DNA from: Actinomycetes bacterium
GTDB lineage: Bacteria; Actinomycetota; Acidimicrobiia; Acidimicrobiales; Acidimicrobiaceae
Assembly (NCBI GenBank): GCA_021805205.1
Contig: JAJZFV010000032.1
Location: 1 to 64,000, forward strand
Length of the DNA: 64,000 bases
Reading direction: 5' to 3'
Below, in pieces: positions 9,260 to 17,768 of the stretch (within the stretch, counting starts at the first letter, position 1; every line of letters starts with the position of its first letter). A program made the position numbers and the translations under genes. Below the pieces are notes generated by a model that worked only from the letters and a program-made list of their open reading frames with translations, had not been told where the DNA came from and did not search any database.

Positions 9260-9387
9260 CGACGGGGCTCTGTAGATGTGCCGGCTTGTTTGGCGCAAAG
9301 AAATCGCTATGGATAGCCAAGGTGAGATCACCTGTTCCAAGCCTTTAGGGGTTAGGTGCAAGTAAAAGACGAAAGGGTAGTTGTTAA

Positions 9388-12213
9388 GTGGCGACGATAC
9401 CGCAAAGTTTGCAGTTAGGCATAAAGAGAAACTTTACCGAGGCAGGGCGAGACCCTTACTCTTACGTGGAGTGGGAAAAGAGAGACTCACGAATTACTAA
9501 CTATCGCGACGGATCAGTCGCCTTCGAGCAGCTTGGTGTTGAAGTTCCATCATTTTGGTCGGTCAACGCTACCAATATCTTGGCGCAGAAGTACTTCCGT
9601 GGAACCATGGGTACCTCGGAGCGAGAAACCTCGCTAAAGCAAGTCGTCGATCGAATTGTAGATACCATTACCAAATGGGGTCGTAAAGACGGATACTTCA
9701 CCGACGATGAGACCGCCTCTACCTTCGGCGATGAATTGAAGTTCGCCTTAGTACACCAAATGGTGGCATTCAATTCGCCGGTTTGGTTCAATATCGGCGT
9801 AAAGGGCGTCCCACAACAAGCTTCGGCTTGCTTTATCCTCGCTGTCGACGATGATATGAATTCGATCCTTAATTGGTACACCGAAGAGGGAATCATCTTC
9901 AAGGGCGGCTCTGGCTCAGGTATCAACCTCAGCAGGATCCGCTCTTCCAAGGAGTTATTGAAGGGTGGAGGAACAGCCTCTGGTCCAGTTTCGTTCATGC
10001 GTGGAGCAGATGCTTCAGCGGGAACGATCAAGTCCGGTGGCAAGACTCGACGAGCTGCAAAGATGGTCATGCTCGACGTTGATCACCCAGATATCGAAGA
10101 GTTCATCTGGTGCAAGGCTATCGAAGAGAATAAAGCGCGTGCCCTCAAAGCTGCCGGTTTTGACATGGACTTGGATGGCAAGGACTCTTTCTCAATTCAA
10201 TATCAGAATGCCAATAACTCAGTTCGAGTGACCGACGATTTCATGGAGGCAGTGGTTGCCGACGCCGATTGGGATCTAAAGGCAGTAACCACGGGCGAGA
10301 CTATTAAGACCTTGAGGGCACGAGATCTTTTCCGTCAGATCTCGAAGGCCGCATGGGAGTGCGCAGACCCAGGTGTCCAGTATGACTCCACCATCAATAG
10401 GTGGCATACCGCGCCTAACTTTGGCAAGATCAATGGATCAAATCCATGTTCGGAGTACATGCACGTTGATAACTCAGCCTGCAACCTTGCAAGTTTGAAC
10501 CTGATGAAGTTCTTGCAACTCGATAACTCTTTTGACGTCGATGCATTCCAGCACGTTGCAACATTGACCTTTATAGCCCAGGACATCTTGGTGGGAAATG
10601 CAGACTATCCTACCGAGAAGATCGGGGCGAATTCTAAGCGCTTCCGCCAGCTCGGTATTGGGTACGCTAACATCGGTGCGCTTGTAATGAACCTTGGCCT
10701 GCCATACGATAGCGACGGGGCTAGAGCATATGCAGGTGCTATTACTGCTCTACTTACTGGTAGCTCGTACTTGACCTCGGTTCGTATGGCTCGAGCTCTG
10801 GGACCCTTCGCCGGCTTTGCCGACGATAGAGAGGCGATGCTAAATGTCCTTTCGATGCATAGAGATGCGGTTGAGACGATCGACTCTGAGCACGTACCTT
10901 CGAATATCCTCGAAGCTGCAAGAGGGGTATGGGCCGAGACCACCGAGGGAGCTTCAATCTATGGAGTTCGAAACGCTCAAGCCTCGGTACTTGCCCCAAC
11001 TGGAACCATTGGTTTACTCATGGACTGCGACACAACTGGTGTAGAGCCAGATCTTGGCCTAGTCAAGATGAAGAAGTTGGTTGGCGGTGGAACGATGTCG
11101 ATCGTAAACCAAAGCGTTCCGCGTGCTCTCCACCAACTTGGATATAGCAATGAAGTCGCAGATCAAATCGTCAAGTACGTCAATGAGAATGGCACTATCG
11201 TAGGAGCTCCGGGCCTCGATCCACAGGATCTCCCAGTATTTGCTTGTTCAATGGGTGACAATACCATTCACTACCTCGGACACGTCAAGATGATGGCAGC
11301 AGTACAGCCCTTTATCTCCGGCGCTATCTCTAAGACAGTAAACATGCCCGAAGAGGCGACGGTTGAAGATATCGAGAGCCTCTATATCGACGCTTGGAAG
11401 ATGGGTGTAAAGGCTGTTGCGATCTATCGTGACAACTGCAAGGTGGGCCAGCCACTGTCAACTTCGAAGAAGTCAGACAACGAAACCACCATTGAGTCAA
11501 CACTTGATTCGATGAGCGTTGAAGAGGCAAATCGACGAATAGCCGAGCTCGAGAGGGATCTAAAGAGCCAAACTACTGTTGTAGTCAAGCGACCGGTTAG
11601 GGAGCGACTCCCTCGTCGACGTCGCTCTTCCACCTTCGCATTTAGGGTCGCCGATTGCGAAGGCTATGTCACAGTTGGGGAGTACGATGACGGCCGTCCA
11701 GGCGAAATCTTCATGAAGGTCTCAAAGCAAGGGTCCACCCTTGCGGGTATCATGGATGCCTTCTCGATCTCGGTTAGCCTCGGTCTTCAGCACGGTGTTC
11801 CTCTTGAGACCTTTGTTCGCAAGTACACCAACATGCGTTTTGAGCCAGCTGGTATGACCGATGATCCTGACCTACGAATCGCCTCCTCCTTGGTTGACTA
11901 TATCTTCCGTAGGTTAGCCATCGACTACTTGAGTGAGAGCGATCGCGCAGATCTTGGTGTCCTAACCACCGATGAGCGTATGCAGCCGACCCTTTTTACT
12001 CCTCAAAGTCAAGATACTTTGGATGACTCTGTCGATGAAGCAGGATATGCTCCAGAGGTTCGGGTCGAGGTTCAAAGCTCTCAGGCTGAGGTGGCATCAT
12101 CGACTTCACAGGCTTCGGATGCTCCTTACTGTTACTCGTGTGGTAATGCAATGCAGCGCGCTGGGTCGTGCTTCGTGTGCAGTGCCTGCGGCTCTACATC
12201 TGGTTGTAGTTGA
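9388..12213 (+). CDS. nrdJ: Adenosylcobalamin-dependent (class II) ribonucleotide reductase
   Basis: A 941-residue enzyme that reduces ribonucleotides to deoxyribonucleotides using adenosylcobalamin instead of a diiron subunit, so it works with or without oxygen. The active-site loop NPCSE (352-356) provides the thiyl cysteine C354 with N352 and E356; C148 (QASACFI) and C365 (NSACNLASLNL) are the expected redox pair. APTGTIGLLMDCDTTGVEPDLG is the conserved loop of the family. The C-terminus holds a CxxC-type metal-binding tail (CYSCG...CSACGSTSGCS) that carries the shuttle cysteines. Length is normal for actinobacterial NrdJ. It starts at GTG behind AAAGGG. It is monocistronic, followed by a strong terminator, and probably NrdR-repressed. 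A PduO-type adenosyltransferase that makes its cofactor lies at 24233. Confidence 0.97.
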   Translation: MATIPQSLQLGIKRNFTEAGRDPYSYVEWEKRDSRITNYRDGSVAFEQLGVEVPSFWSVNATNILAQKYFRGTMGTSERETSLKQVVDRIVDTITKWGRKDGYFTDDETASTFGDELKFALVHQMVAFNSPVWFNIGVKGVPQQASACFILAVDDDMNSILNWYTEEGIIFKGGSGSGINLSRIRSSKELLKGGGTASGPVSFMRGADASAGTIKSGGKTRRAAKMVMLDVDHPDIEEFIWCKAIEENKARALKAAGFDMDLDGKDSFSIQYQNANNSVRVTDDFMEAVVADADWDLKAVTTGETIKTLRARDLFRQISKAAWECADPGVQYDSTINRWHTAPNFGKINGSNPCSEYMHVDNSACNLASLNLMKFLQLDNSFDVDAFQHVATLTFIAQDILVGNADYPTEKIGANSKRFRQLGIGYANIGALVMNLGLPYDSDGARAYAGAITALLTGSSYLTSVRMARALGPFAGFADDREAMLNVLSMHRDAVETIDSEHVPSNILEAARGVWAETTEGASIYGVRNAQASVLAPTGTIGLLMDCDTTGVEPDLGLVKMKKLVGGGTMSIVNQSVPRALHQLGYSNEVADQIVKYVNENGTIVGAPGLDPQDLPVFACSMGDNTIHYLGHVKMMAAVQPFISGAISKTVNMPEEATVEDIESLYIDAWKMGVKAVAIYRDNCKVGQPLSTSKKSDNETTIESTLDSMSVEEANRRIAELERDLKSQTTVVVKRPVRERLPRRRRSSTFAFRVADCEGYVTVGEYDDGRPGEIFMKVSKQGSTLAGIMDAFSISVSLGLQHGVPLETFVRKYTNMRFEPAGMTDDPDLRIASSLVDYIFRRLAIDYLSESDRADLGVLTTDERMQPTLFTPQSQDTLDDSVDEAGYAPEVRVEVQSSQAEVASSTSQASDAPYCYSCGNAMQRAGSCFVCSACGSTSGCS

Positions 12214-12262
12214 TCGATCCTCAAAGTCGATGATATAAGCACTTTTGACGATTAATAGTTAC

Positions 12263-12305
12263 ACAAGAGCTGTTCGACTACGGTCGGGCGGCTCTTGTTT
12301 TTTTT
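12263..12305 (+). terminator. Intrinsic terminator of nrdJ
   Basis: CAAGAGC (12264-12270) pairs with GCTCTTG (12291-12297), with further inner pairing including wobbles, and is followed by eight T residues (12298-12305). It lies 50 bases after the nrdJ stop codon. Confidence 0.92.
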
Positions 12306-12608
12306 GAAAGTTGATCCGTAATCTAGTCTTGGGTTACTGACGATTATGAATTTTGATGGCTTCCAGAGGTTGAATGGCTCGTTCCTACTAAAAGTAAAGC
12401 TTTCCACTGATTAGATCCCACCGTCAAATAAGTCGTACAGGGTAAGTCGGCTATCAATTGTCGTTGGTGTCGCTCGAATCTTTGGCCTCGGATCGATGAA
12501 ATTAGATGCTTTTTAATTTGGGACTCCGAGTTGAGCTAGAAGGTAGCGTGCCACCGAGCGACGGAGCTAGTATCTGCGTTTAGCTGTGAGGTGGGGGTGA
12601 GATTTGGA
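12306..12608. other. Intergenic region between two terminators
   Basis: About 300 bases flanked by the nrdJ terminator on the left and a second strong hairpin on the right. The longest ATG frame here is about 22 codons with no ribosome site. A small RNA ending at the second hairpin would explain the layout, but I see no clear promoter. Confidence 0.35.
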
Positions 12609-12610
12609 TA

Positions 12611-12648
12611 AAACAACACCTCTTGAAAGCTAGGCGAGGTGTTGTTTT
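12611..12648. terminator. Twelve-base-pair hairpin, bidirectional terminator
   Basis: AAACAACACCTC (12611-12622) pairs perfectly with GAGGTGTTGTTT (12636-12647) around a 13-base loop. T residues follow on the plus strand and, by symmetry, on the minus strand. It does not belong to nrdJ, which already has its own terminator, so it ends an unidentified transcript or insulates the MerR gene. Confidence 0.75.
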
Positions 12649-12754
12649 GACTAAAGACCTTTATCTTCGTTTGCCGTCATCGATCGAATAGGGTAGTTAT
12701 TTGGTCCCTTAGAGCGATAGTGGTTGTGGCCTTCGAATAACTGACGAGGTGAAT

Positions 12755-13162
12755 ATGCGTATCGGTGAAGTGGCGCAGTTGTCCGGGTTTTCTACTAAAA
12801 CGATTCGGTTCTACGAAGAGATGGGTTTGATTCGATGCGTAGAACGAGAGCCAAATGGATATCGGAACTACGGTGATGAAGTGCTTACGAAGTTGGAGTT
12901 CATACGCAACGGCCGTGCGGCAGGCCTTCCCTTAAGTGCGATCGGTCAGATTTTGGATCTCAGAACTAATGGTATCGTTCCATGTACCCATGTGATAGCA
13001 GCACTTGAGCAGATACTAAATTCACTTGACCTCCAGATAATGGAGTTGCAACGAGCGCGATTAGAGGTTGCAATGCGCATCGCCAATGCTCGTGACTTTG
13101 ATCAAGAGAGCTGCAATGAAGAGGATATTTGTTCTATCCTCTCAAATTTAGCTAACAAGTAG
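12755..13162 (+). CDS. MerR-family metal-type transcriptional regulator
   Basis: A small DNA-distorting activator of the ZntR/CadR/CueR branch. The winged helix is at the N-terminus (MRIGEVAQLSGFSTKTIRFYEEMGLI), followed by the long dimerisation helix and a short effector region. Cys in PCTHV near residue 76 and the C-terminal SCNEEDICSIL pair (about 116-123) sit where metal-binding cysteines lie in MerR and ZntR proteins, so a thiophilic or divalent metal is the probable signal. The start is placed at ATG 12755 because GAGG lies 5 bases before it; a GTG at 12749 overlaps that ribosome site. No metal transporter is adjacent. The only downstream gene on the same strand is the glutaredoxin-thioredoxin reductase fusion 350 bases away. 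Confidence 0.88.
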   Translation: MRIGEVAQLSGFSTKTIRFYEEMGLIRCVEREPNGYRNYGDEVLTKLEFIRNGRAAGLPLSAIGQILDLRTNGIVPCTHVIAALEQILNSLDLQIMELQRARLEVAMRIANARDFDQESCNEEDICSILSNLANK

Positions 13163-13265
13163 TCAAATAATAAGAGAACGCTCCGCCAACGTTAATAAGG
13201 AGGATAAAGGAGCTTGACCTCTAGTTGACCGCATCACTCCTAGACCTTTGGCGGTTTCGTTGAAT

Positions 13266-13294
13266 TTGACACCTTGCCACCGAGCTTTTAAATT
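13266..13294 (+). promoter_or_regulatory. Candidate promoter of the glutaredoxin-thioredoxin reductase gene
   Basis: TTGACA at 13266-13271 and TAAATT at 13289-13294 are 17 bases apart. If used, the leader is about 210 bases long. The rest of the 348-base gap between the MerR gene and this gene shows no other feature I can support. Confidence 0.5.
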
Positions 13295-13510
13295 TCCGCT
13301 TTAGCGAAAAAAACTCAAATTGAAGCTACTTTTTCTATGGCATTTACTTTGAAGTGTTATCTTAGGGGTTGATTGGAACTACGAGATGCGTTCAAGTTTG
13401 GAGCCGACATTGTGATATTTCGCACAGTCCATGCTGAATTTGACCCTATTTTGAAGTTGAGTTGATCGTAACTTCGGCTGGACTTTTTATTGATTTTTAG
13501 AAGGGATATT

Positions 13511-14716
13511 ATGGCTGGGCAAGTTGTGAGGGTGTTGGGTGCAAATTGGTGTCCCGATTGCAAGAGGGCTAAGCAGTTTCTCGCCGAGTTGAGAGTTCCA
13601 TATGAATTTATCGACATCGAGCAAAACCTGGAGGCCCGCGAAGAGGTCTTAGCTAAAAATAATGGCAAGCTCATTATCCCAGTTGTTGAATTTACTGATG
13701 GTCAGATCTTGGTTGAGCCTGCAAACTCTGAGATTGCTGCGTTACTTGGATTAGAGATCTCGGCGACCAAGTCTTTTTACGATGTGATCATCGTAGGTGG
13801 CGGACCAGCTGGCCTTACATCATCTATCTACAGTGCCCGCGAGGGGCTTGAAGTATTGGTGGTTGATCGAGGGGCTCTAGGTGGCCAAGCAGGAAGCACA
13901 GAACGAGTCGATAATTACCCCGGGTTTCCCGATGGAATTACCGGAGCTGAGTTGGCGGAAAAGTACATTGCGCACGCGCGACGTTACGGGGTAGAACTCA
14001 TTAGTGGCCTCTCTATTGAAAAGATTCGTCGAAGCGGACACCACGTGGAGATTGAGAGTGACCAAGGGCGGACCTATCAGGCACATGCTGTCGTCTTGGC
14101 GACCGGATCGCGCTACCGCAGACTTGAAGTTAAAGGCGAAGACGACCTTATTGGTGCCGGAATCCACTTCTGTGCAACCTGTGATGGCCCATTTTATAAA
14201 GGCGCCAAGAATCTCATAGTTGTGGGAGGGGGAAACTCGGCAGTAGAAGAAGGACTATTCCTAAGCCAATTTGCCGATCATATTACAATTTTGCAGAATG
14301 GTCCGACCTTGACCGCCTCGAAATTGCTGCAAGATCGGGTAAGCGCCGACTCCAAATTCACAGTTTTGACCGATGTCGCTGTAAAGGGTTTTGTAGCCAA
14401 TGAAGGTGGTCGGTTCGCCGCCGTCGAGGTGGAGATCGGCGGAGAGGCACAGTCGATCGAGGGTGAAGGTACCTTCATCTTTATTGGACTTACTCCAAAT
14501 ACTGCGTTTTTGGAGGGACAGATCGCCCTTACCGATCGCGGATTTATAGATTCTTCACCAACTCTCGAAACCTCAATGGAGGGGGTATTCAGTGCGGGTG
14601 ATGTGCGCAATGGATCAACCAAGCAGATTGCATCTGCTGTTGGCGAAGGTGCCGCGGTGGCGATAATGGTGAGAGGTTACCTTGAGAGGTTAAAAGAAGT
14701 AGCGCCACACCATTAG
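13511..14716 (+). CDS. Glutaredoxin-thioredoxin reductase fusion protein
   Basis: A 401-residue flavoprotein that joins a glutaredoxin/NrdH-like domain (1-80) with active site CPDC (C14, C17) to a complete thioredoxin reductase domain (about 90-395). The reductase part shows the FAD-binding VGGGPAGL (95-102), redox-active CATC (C221, C224), NADPH-binding VGGGNSAVEE and the terminal FSAGDVRNG FAD motif. Fusion of electron donor and reductase implies NADPH electrons are passed within one chain to disulfides. The ATG at 13511 has GAAGG before it; the longer frame starting with TTG at 13490 has no ribosome site. It is probably monocistronic. A role in thiol homeostasis, perhaps in supplying electrons to NrdJ, is an inference from the family only. 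Confidence 0.93.
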   Translation: MAGQVVRVLGANWCPDCKRAKQFLAELRVPYEFIDIEQNLEAREEVLAKNNGKLIIPVVEFTDGQILVEPANSEIAALLGLEISATKSFYDVIIVGGGPAGLTSSIYSAREGLEVLVVDRGALGGQAGSTERVDNYPGFPDGITGAELAEKYIAHARRYGVELISGLSIEKIRRSGHHVEIESDQGRTYQAHAVVLATGSRYRRLEVKGEDDLIGAGIHFCATCDGPFYKGAKNLIVVGGGNSAVEEGLFLSQFADHITILQNGPTLTASKLLQDRVSADSKFTVLTDVAVKGFVANEGGRFAAVEVEIGGEAQSIEGEGTFIFIGLTPNTAFLEGQIALTDRGFIDSSPTLETSMEGVFSAGDVRNGSTKQIASAVGEGAAVAIMVRGYLERLKEVAPHH

Positions 14717-14750
14717 GCCGCACCATTAGTAGGTGTGCTCACGAATAATT

Positions 14751-14789
14751 CGGAGCCGACTCCAAACTTATGATACGGAATCGGCTCCG
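14751..14789. terminator. Hairpin between convergent genes
   Basis: CGGAGCCGACTCC (14751-14763) pairs with GGAATCGGCTCCG (14777-14789) at 12 of 13 positions. It lies between the 3' ends of two convergent genes and has no strong T tract on either side, so it is a probable but weak bidirectional terminator. Confidence 0.65.
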
Positions 14790-14813
14790 ACAATTACCTT
14801 TATGGATGTGAAA

Positions 14814-16280
14814 TTATGAACCGTGGTTCTGGGGGCGATGTTGTGCGTCTGCTCCTTCAAAGTTGCTATAGGTATATGGGTTGGGAATCCTCTCGGTAGT
14901 TGGAATCTCAGGGTTCATAGCATTTATCCATTCGTTCTCACCCATGGTCGATCTGGCATATTCAACGGTCTCCTCGACCATCTCCTTAGCCTTTTGGAGA
15001 TTGGCATTTACCAGCTTGTGGTTCGCCTTCTCAACTTTCCCATTCACAATTACAAGCTCGACGTCGCCCCTTTGAGCTTGGTAGACGATGGTGCCGTAGG
15101 TGTTTACGATCGGTGTGAGGGCGGGAGATTCGCTGTTGCGGATCAGCACTAAGTCAGCCTTTTTTCCGACTGCGATCGAACCAATTAAAGATCCCTTGCC
15201 TAAGGCATTGGCTCCACCGACTGTGGCATAGCCAACTACGTCTTGGGCTCGGAGCTTATTTCCCACAACGGTATCACCGTTCTTGTGGGCCTCGAGATGT
15301 TCCCGCGATCGGTCCGCAGAGAGAGTAGCCCTCATTGCAGAGAAGAGATCGCCACTCCACCATACAGAAGTGTCCATTGAAAGTGAGACTGGTATTGAAT
15401 GCTTTCGAAGGTACCAAGTTGGAGGATAACCCTGTCCCGCCGACTGTTCTGATTCAGTCGATACGGAAGCCATGCCACCGGTGGCGGCGATCTTTTGATA
15501 GGAGTCGTCCGATAGGGTAGTGGCATGAACGTAGGTGACTCCATCGTTCATAAAGCCTCCCTCCCACATCAGACGAATGCTATCGTCATTGGTCGCTCCC
15601 CAGACACCAGCGTGCGTCGTTACCCGTAGACCGAGGTCTCTCGCCGCTTCGAAGGCACCCTTTTCGGGAAAGGCCGGATCGCCAGTTACATCAAATGCTA
15701 GTTGAAAGCTGAACATATCGTCCGTCTTTAGCTCTGAGATAAAGCGGCGAAAGTCGGGAGAAGTTGACCACTCCCACGGCGCACCCAAAAGGTTGCCATA
15801 GGCCAAGACGTACCTTCCCGGTGCGCTCTTGAGAGTATCGGCGGCTGCCTCGCCGTGTTCAATGGTAGATAGTCCATGGGACCAATCGAGGGTAGTCGTC
15901 ACCCCGGCGTCGACCGCCTCGTATGCTGAGATGAGATTTCCAGCTGCGATATCGTGGGGACGAAAGATCTTTCCCCAAGTTAGATAGTAAAAGACGAAGT
16001 ATTGGGTGAGGGTCCAATCGGCTCCAAATCCTCGCAATGCGCTTTGCCACATATGGCGGTGGGTATCGATCATCCCTGGCATCAAAATCCCGCCGGTTGC
16101 GTCAAAAGCGACACATCCTTCTGGAGCCTCGAGATCTTTACCTACGGCGACGATCGAATCGCCGATTACAAGCACCTCTCCGTCCTCAATTACACCTTTA
16201 GAGTCCATGGTGACTACAGTTGCTCCTTTGATTAAAAGAGGGCGACCCTGTGCGATGTCTCTTATCTGTTCGCTATTCAC
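14814..16280 (-). CDS. Amidohydrolase of the ATZ/TRZ (cytosine deaminase-like) family
   Basis: A 488-residue metal-dependent hydrolase. The composite beta-sandwich N-terminus (GATVVTMDSKGVIEDGEV) leads into the metal site HRH (H74, H76 in MIDTHRHMWQ), then VTTTLDWSHG, a His in TYVHATTL, and MDTSVWWSGDLF carrying the late Asp. Relatives deaminate or dechlorinate s-triazines, guanine or adenosine compounds. It starts with GTG behind GGAG. It lies about 85 bases downstream of the LigA gene on the same strand, so it may belong to the aromatic dioxygenase operon and act on an amino- or amido-substituted precursor; the exact substrate cannot be read from the sequence. Confidence 0.85.
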   Translation of the reverse strand: MNSEQIRDIAQGRPLLIKGATVVTMDSKGVIEDGEVLVIGDSIVAVGKDLEAPEGCVAFDATGGILMPGMIDTHRHMWQSALRGFGADWTLTQYFVFYYLTWGKIFRPHDIAAGNLISAYEAVDAGVTTTLDWSHGLSTIEHGEAAADTLKSAPGRYVLAYGNLLGAPWEWSTSPDFRRFISELKTDDMFSFQLAFDVTGDPAFPEKGAFEAARDLGLRVTTHAGVWGATNDDSIRLMWEGGFMNDGVTYVHATTLSDDSYQKIAATGGMASVSTESEQSAGQGYPPTWYLRKHSIPVSLSMDTSVWWSGDLFSAMRATLSADRSREHLEAHKNGDTVVGNKLRAQDVVGYATVGGANALGKGSLIGSIAVGKKADLVLIRNSESPALTPIVNTYGTIVYQAQRGDVELVIVNGKVEKANHKLVNANLQKAKEMVEETVEYARSTMGENEWINAMNPEIPTTERIPNPYTYSNFEGADAQHRPQNHGS

Positions 16281-16363
16281 TTAGACTCCTTTTGCTTATC
16301 TGTGGTGATTTTGATCGATTTCATACTCGGGTTACCGATCGACTTCGTTGTTGTTGGGTACTT

Positions 16364-16726
16364 CTATGTGGTTATGTCGGGGTAGGGAAGTTTGAAGTGC
16401 TCTAGTGCTTTGGCATAGTCGAGTTGCATTCCAAGGGGCTCTTCGAAGTCCCGTTCGAAGAGCGCGATCCACAGCGTTAGGGTGAGGAAAGGGTGTGCTC
16501 CCATTGCGAAGAGAGCCACTTTGTCGTGGATCTCGAGAGCCTCTCTCTCATCTGGCTCTAGGGTGAGCCATGTCGTCCTCTCGAAGCTGGCTAGCCCTAA
16601 GTTGGTCGGCCCAATCTCTGTGAGCCACCACGCAACGGTCCCTTTGGGGTCGTTGCGGTACCTCTCGACTAGCTCTGGATCTCGATCGATTGTAAATAGA
16701 AATTTGTTTAAGTAGTACTTACTCAA
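16364..16726 (-). CDS. LigA-like small subunit of extradiol ring-cleavage dioxygenase
   Basis: A 120-residue helical protein with the LigA-superfamily pattern: YYLNKFLFTIDRDPELVERYRNDP at the start, LEPDEREALEIHDKVALFAMGAHPFLTLTL in the middle. In protocatechuate 4,5-dioxygenase this subunit caps the active site of LigB. The TTG start directly follows the LigB stop codon (three bases between), with GAGGGG from the end of ligB as ribosome site, so the two are translationally coupled. Length matches free-standing LigA subunits (about 115-140). Confidence 0.85.
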   Translation of the reverse strand: MSKYYLNKFLFTIDRDPELVERYRNDPKGTVAWWLTEIGPTNLGLASFERTTWLTLEPDEREALEIHDKVALFAMGAHPFLTLTLWIALFERDFEEPLGMQLDYAKALEHFKLPYPDITT

Positions 16727-16729
16727 CTG

Positions 16730-17584
16730 TCATTTCCCCTCTGGGTACCAGGTGAAATATGCCTCCATGGTGTGGAATAGGTCCAAGGTGTCGGAGTAGT
16801 CGGCGACCTGCCCTTTTGCAACACCCATCATCAACATGAAGTCCATAAAGCCATGGGTTGCGTTTCCCGGTTGGTGGAGCGACTCTAAAGTTACCTCCGC
16901 TAGGGCCTCGTCGATCTTTCCTTGAGAGATCCACTCAACTGCCTTGGCGTCAAATTCGGGGTCTGGTCCGTGAGGACCAAACTGCCGAGGACCACCAAGT
17001 TCAAGGGATAGATGGCCGGTTCCAATGATCGCGACCCTTTTATCCGAGGGCCATGCATCTACGATCTCTCTAATTGCAATACCGAGATCAACGAAGCGCT
17101 TAGGTTGCGGAAGGGGCGGTGCGAATATATTTGTGTAGATCGGGACTATCGGAAGGTCGGCTTCGGGGCGAATCGTAAAGATTGGGCAAGTGATTGAGTG
17201 GTCTACCCTAAGTTCGTTTGAAAAAGCAAGGTCAAAACCGACTTCAAGCCCCCTTGTGAGGATGAAGTTACTCAATTCAACCTCACCACGGAGTAGCAGC
17301 TGAGGTAGGCCAAATTCGCGCTCCTCGTTGTAGTAGTTGGCGTCATAGAAAGGGGCATTTCCGACCAAAAACTGAGGCATGGCACTTAGCCAGAGTTGGT
17401 GAAAGTGGTCAGATCCGATCATCACCAAAACATCTGGGTTGGCTCTTGTCAGTGTTTCGCGATACCTGGATACCTTTTCTATCCAAGTGCTGGCAAATGG
17501 AGGAGCCTCGGCCTCCGCCATCTTCGAAGTCTTGTAGTAAAACGGATGGTGAGTTGTCGCACATATTGCAACGATCTTGGCCAA
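16730..17584 (-). CDS. LigB-like catalytic subunit of extradiol ring-cleavage dioxygenase
   Basis: A 284-residue type II extradiol dioxygenase that should open a catecholic ring next to the two hydroxyls using non-haem Fe(II). Expected iron ligands are visible: H12 in ATTHHPF and the DHFH motif (59-62); the third ligand is probably the Glu in DPEFDAK. GTGHLS corresponds to the catalytic His region of LigB. Substrate could be protocatechuate, gallate or a related catechol acid; the sequence does not decide. It starts at TTG behind GGGG and is first gene of a likely ligB-ligA-amidohydrolase operon. The divergent IclR gene and a 26-bp palindrome upstream are the likely control. Confidence 0.87.
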   Translation of the reverse strand: MAKIVAICATTHHPFYYKTSKMAEAEAPPFASTWIEKVSRYRETLTRANPDVLVMIGSDHFHQLWLSAMPQFLVGNAPFYDANYYNEEREFGLPQLLLRGEVELSNFILTRGLEVGFDLAFSNELRVDHSITCPIFTIRPEADLPIVPIYTNIFAPPLPQPKRFVDLGIAIREIVDAWPSDKRVAIIGTGHLSLELGGPRQFGPHGPDPEFDAKAVEWISQGKIDEALAEVTLESLHQPGNATHGFMDFMLMMGVAKGQVADYSDTLDLFHTMEAYFTWYPEGK

Positions 17585-17648
17585 TTTCCCCCCACTCGTA
17601 AAGCTAACCGAAACTCATCGTTGATGAGAATAAAAATTCATACTAGCC

Positions 17649-17674
17649 AAAATTCGGACAATTGTCCGAATTTT
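17649..17674. promoter_or_regulatory. Perfect 26-bp palindrome, likely IclR-family operator
   Basis: The dyad centres between 17661 and 17662 on CGGACAATTGTCCG and extends on both sides through AATT and AA/TT so that 13 bases on each side are exactly complementary. It lies in the gap between the divergent ligB (start 17584) and iclR-type gene (start 17769), where an IclR regulator would control both. The base-perfect symmetry over 26 bp is well beyond chance. Confidence 0.85.
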
Positions 17675-17768
17675 TGAAATATTGTGGAAATTGATTGAGA
17701 GGGCGCCGTTAATTCTCTGGCATCGAATCGCTACTATATACGTCGATTTCAAGGTCAAAGGAGGACAA

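Noticed and set aside
9050-9387. Cobalamin riboswitch in the nrdJ leader
   Set aside because: The long leader before a B12 enzyme made it worth looking for, but I found neither the B12-box type sequence nor a fitting set of stems.
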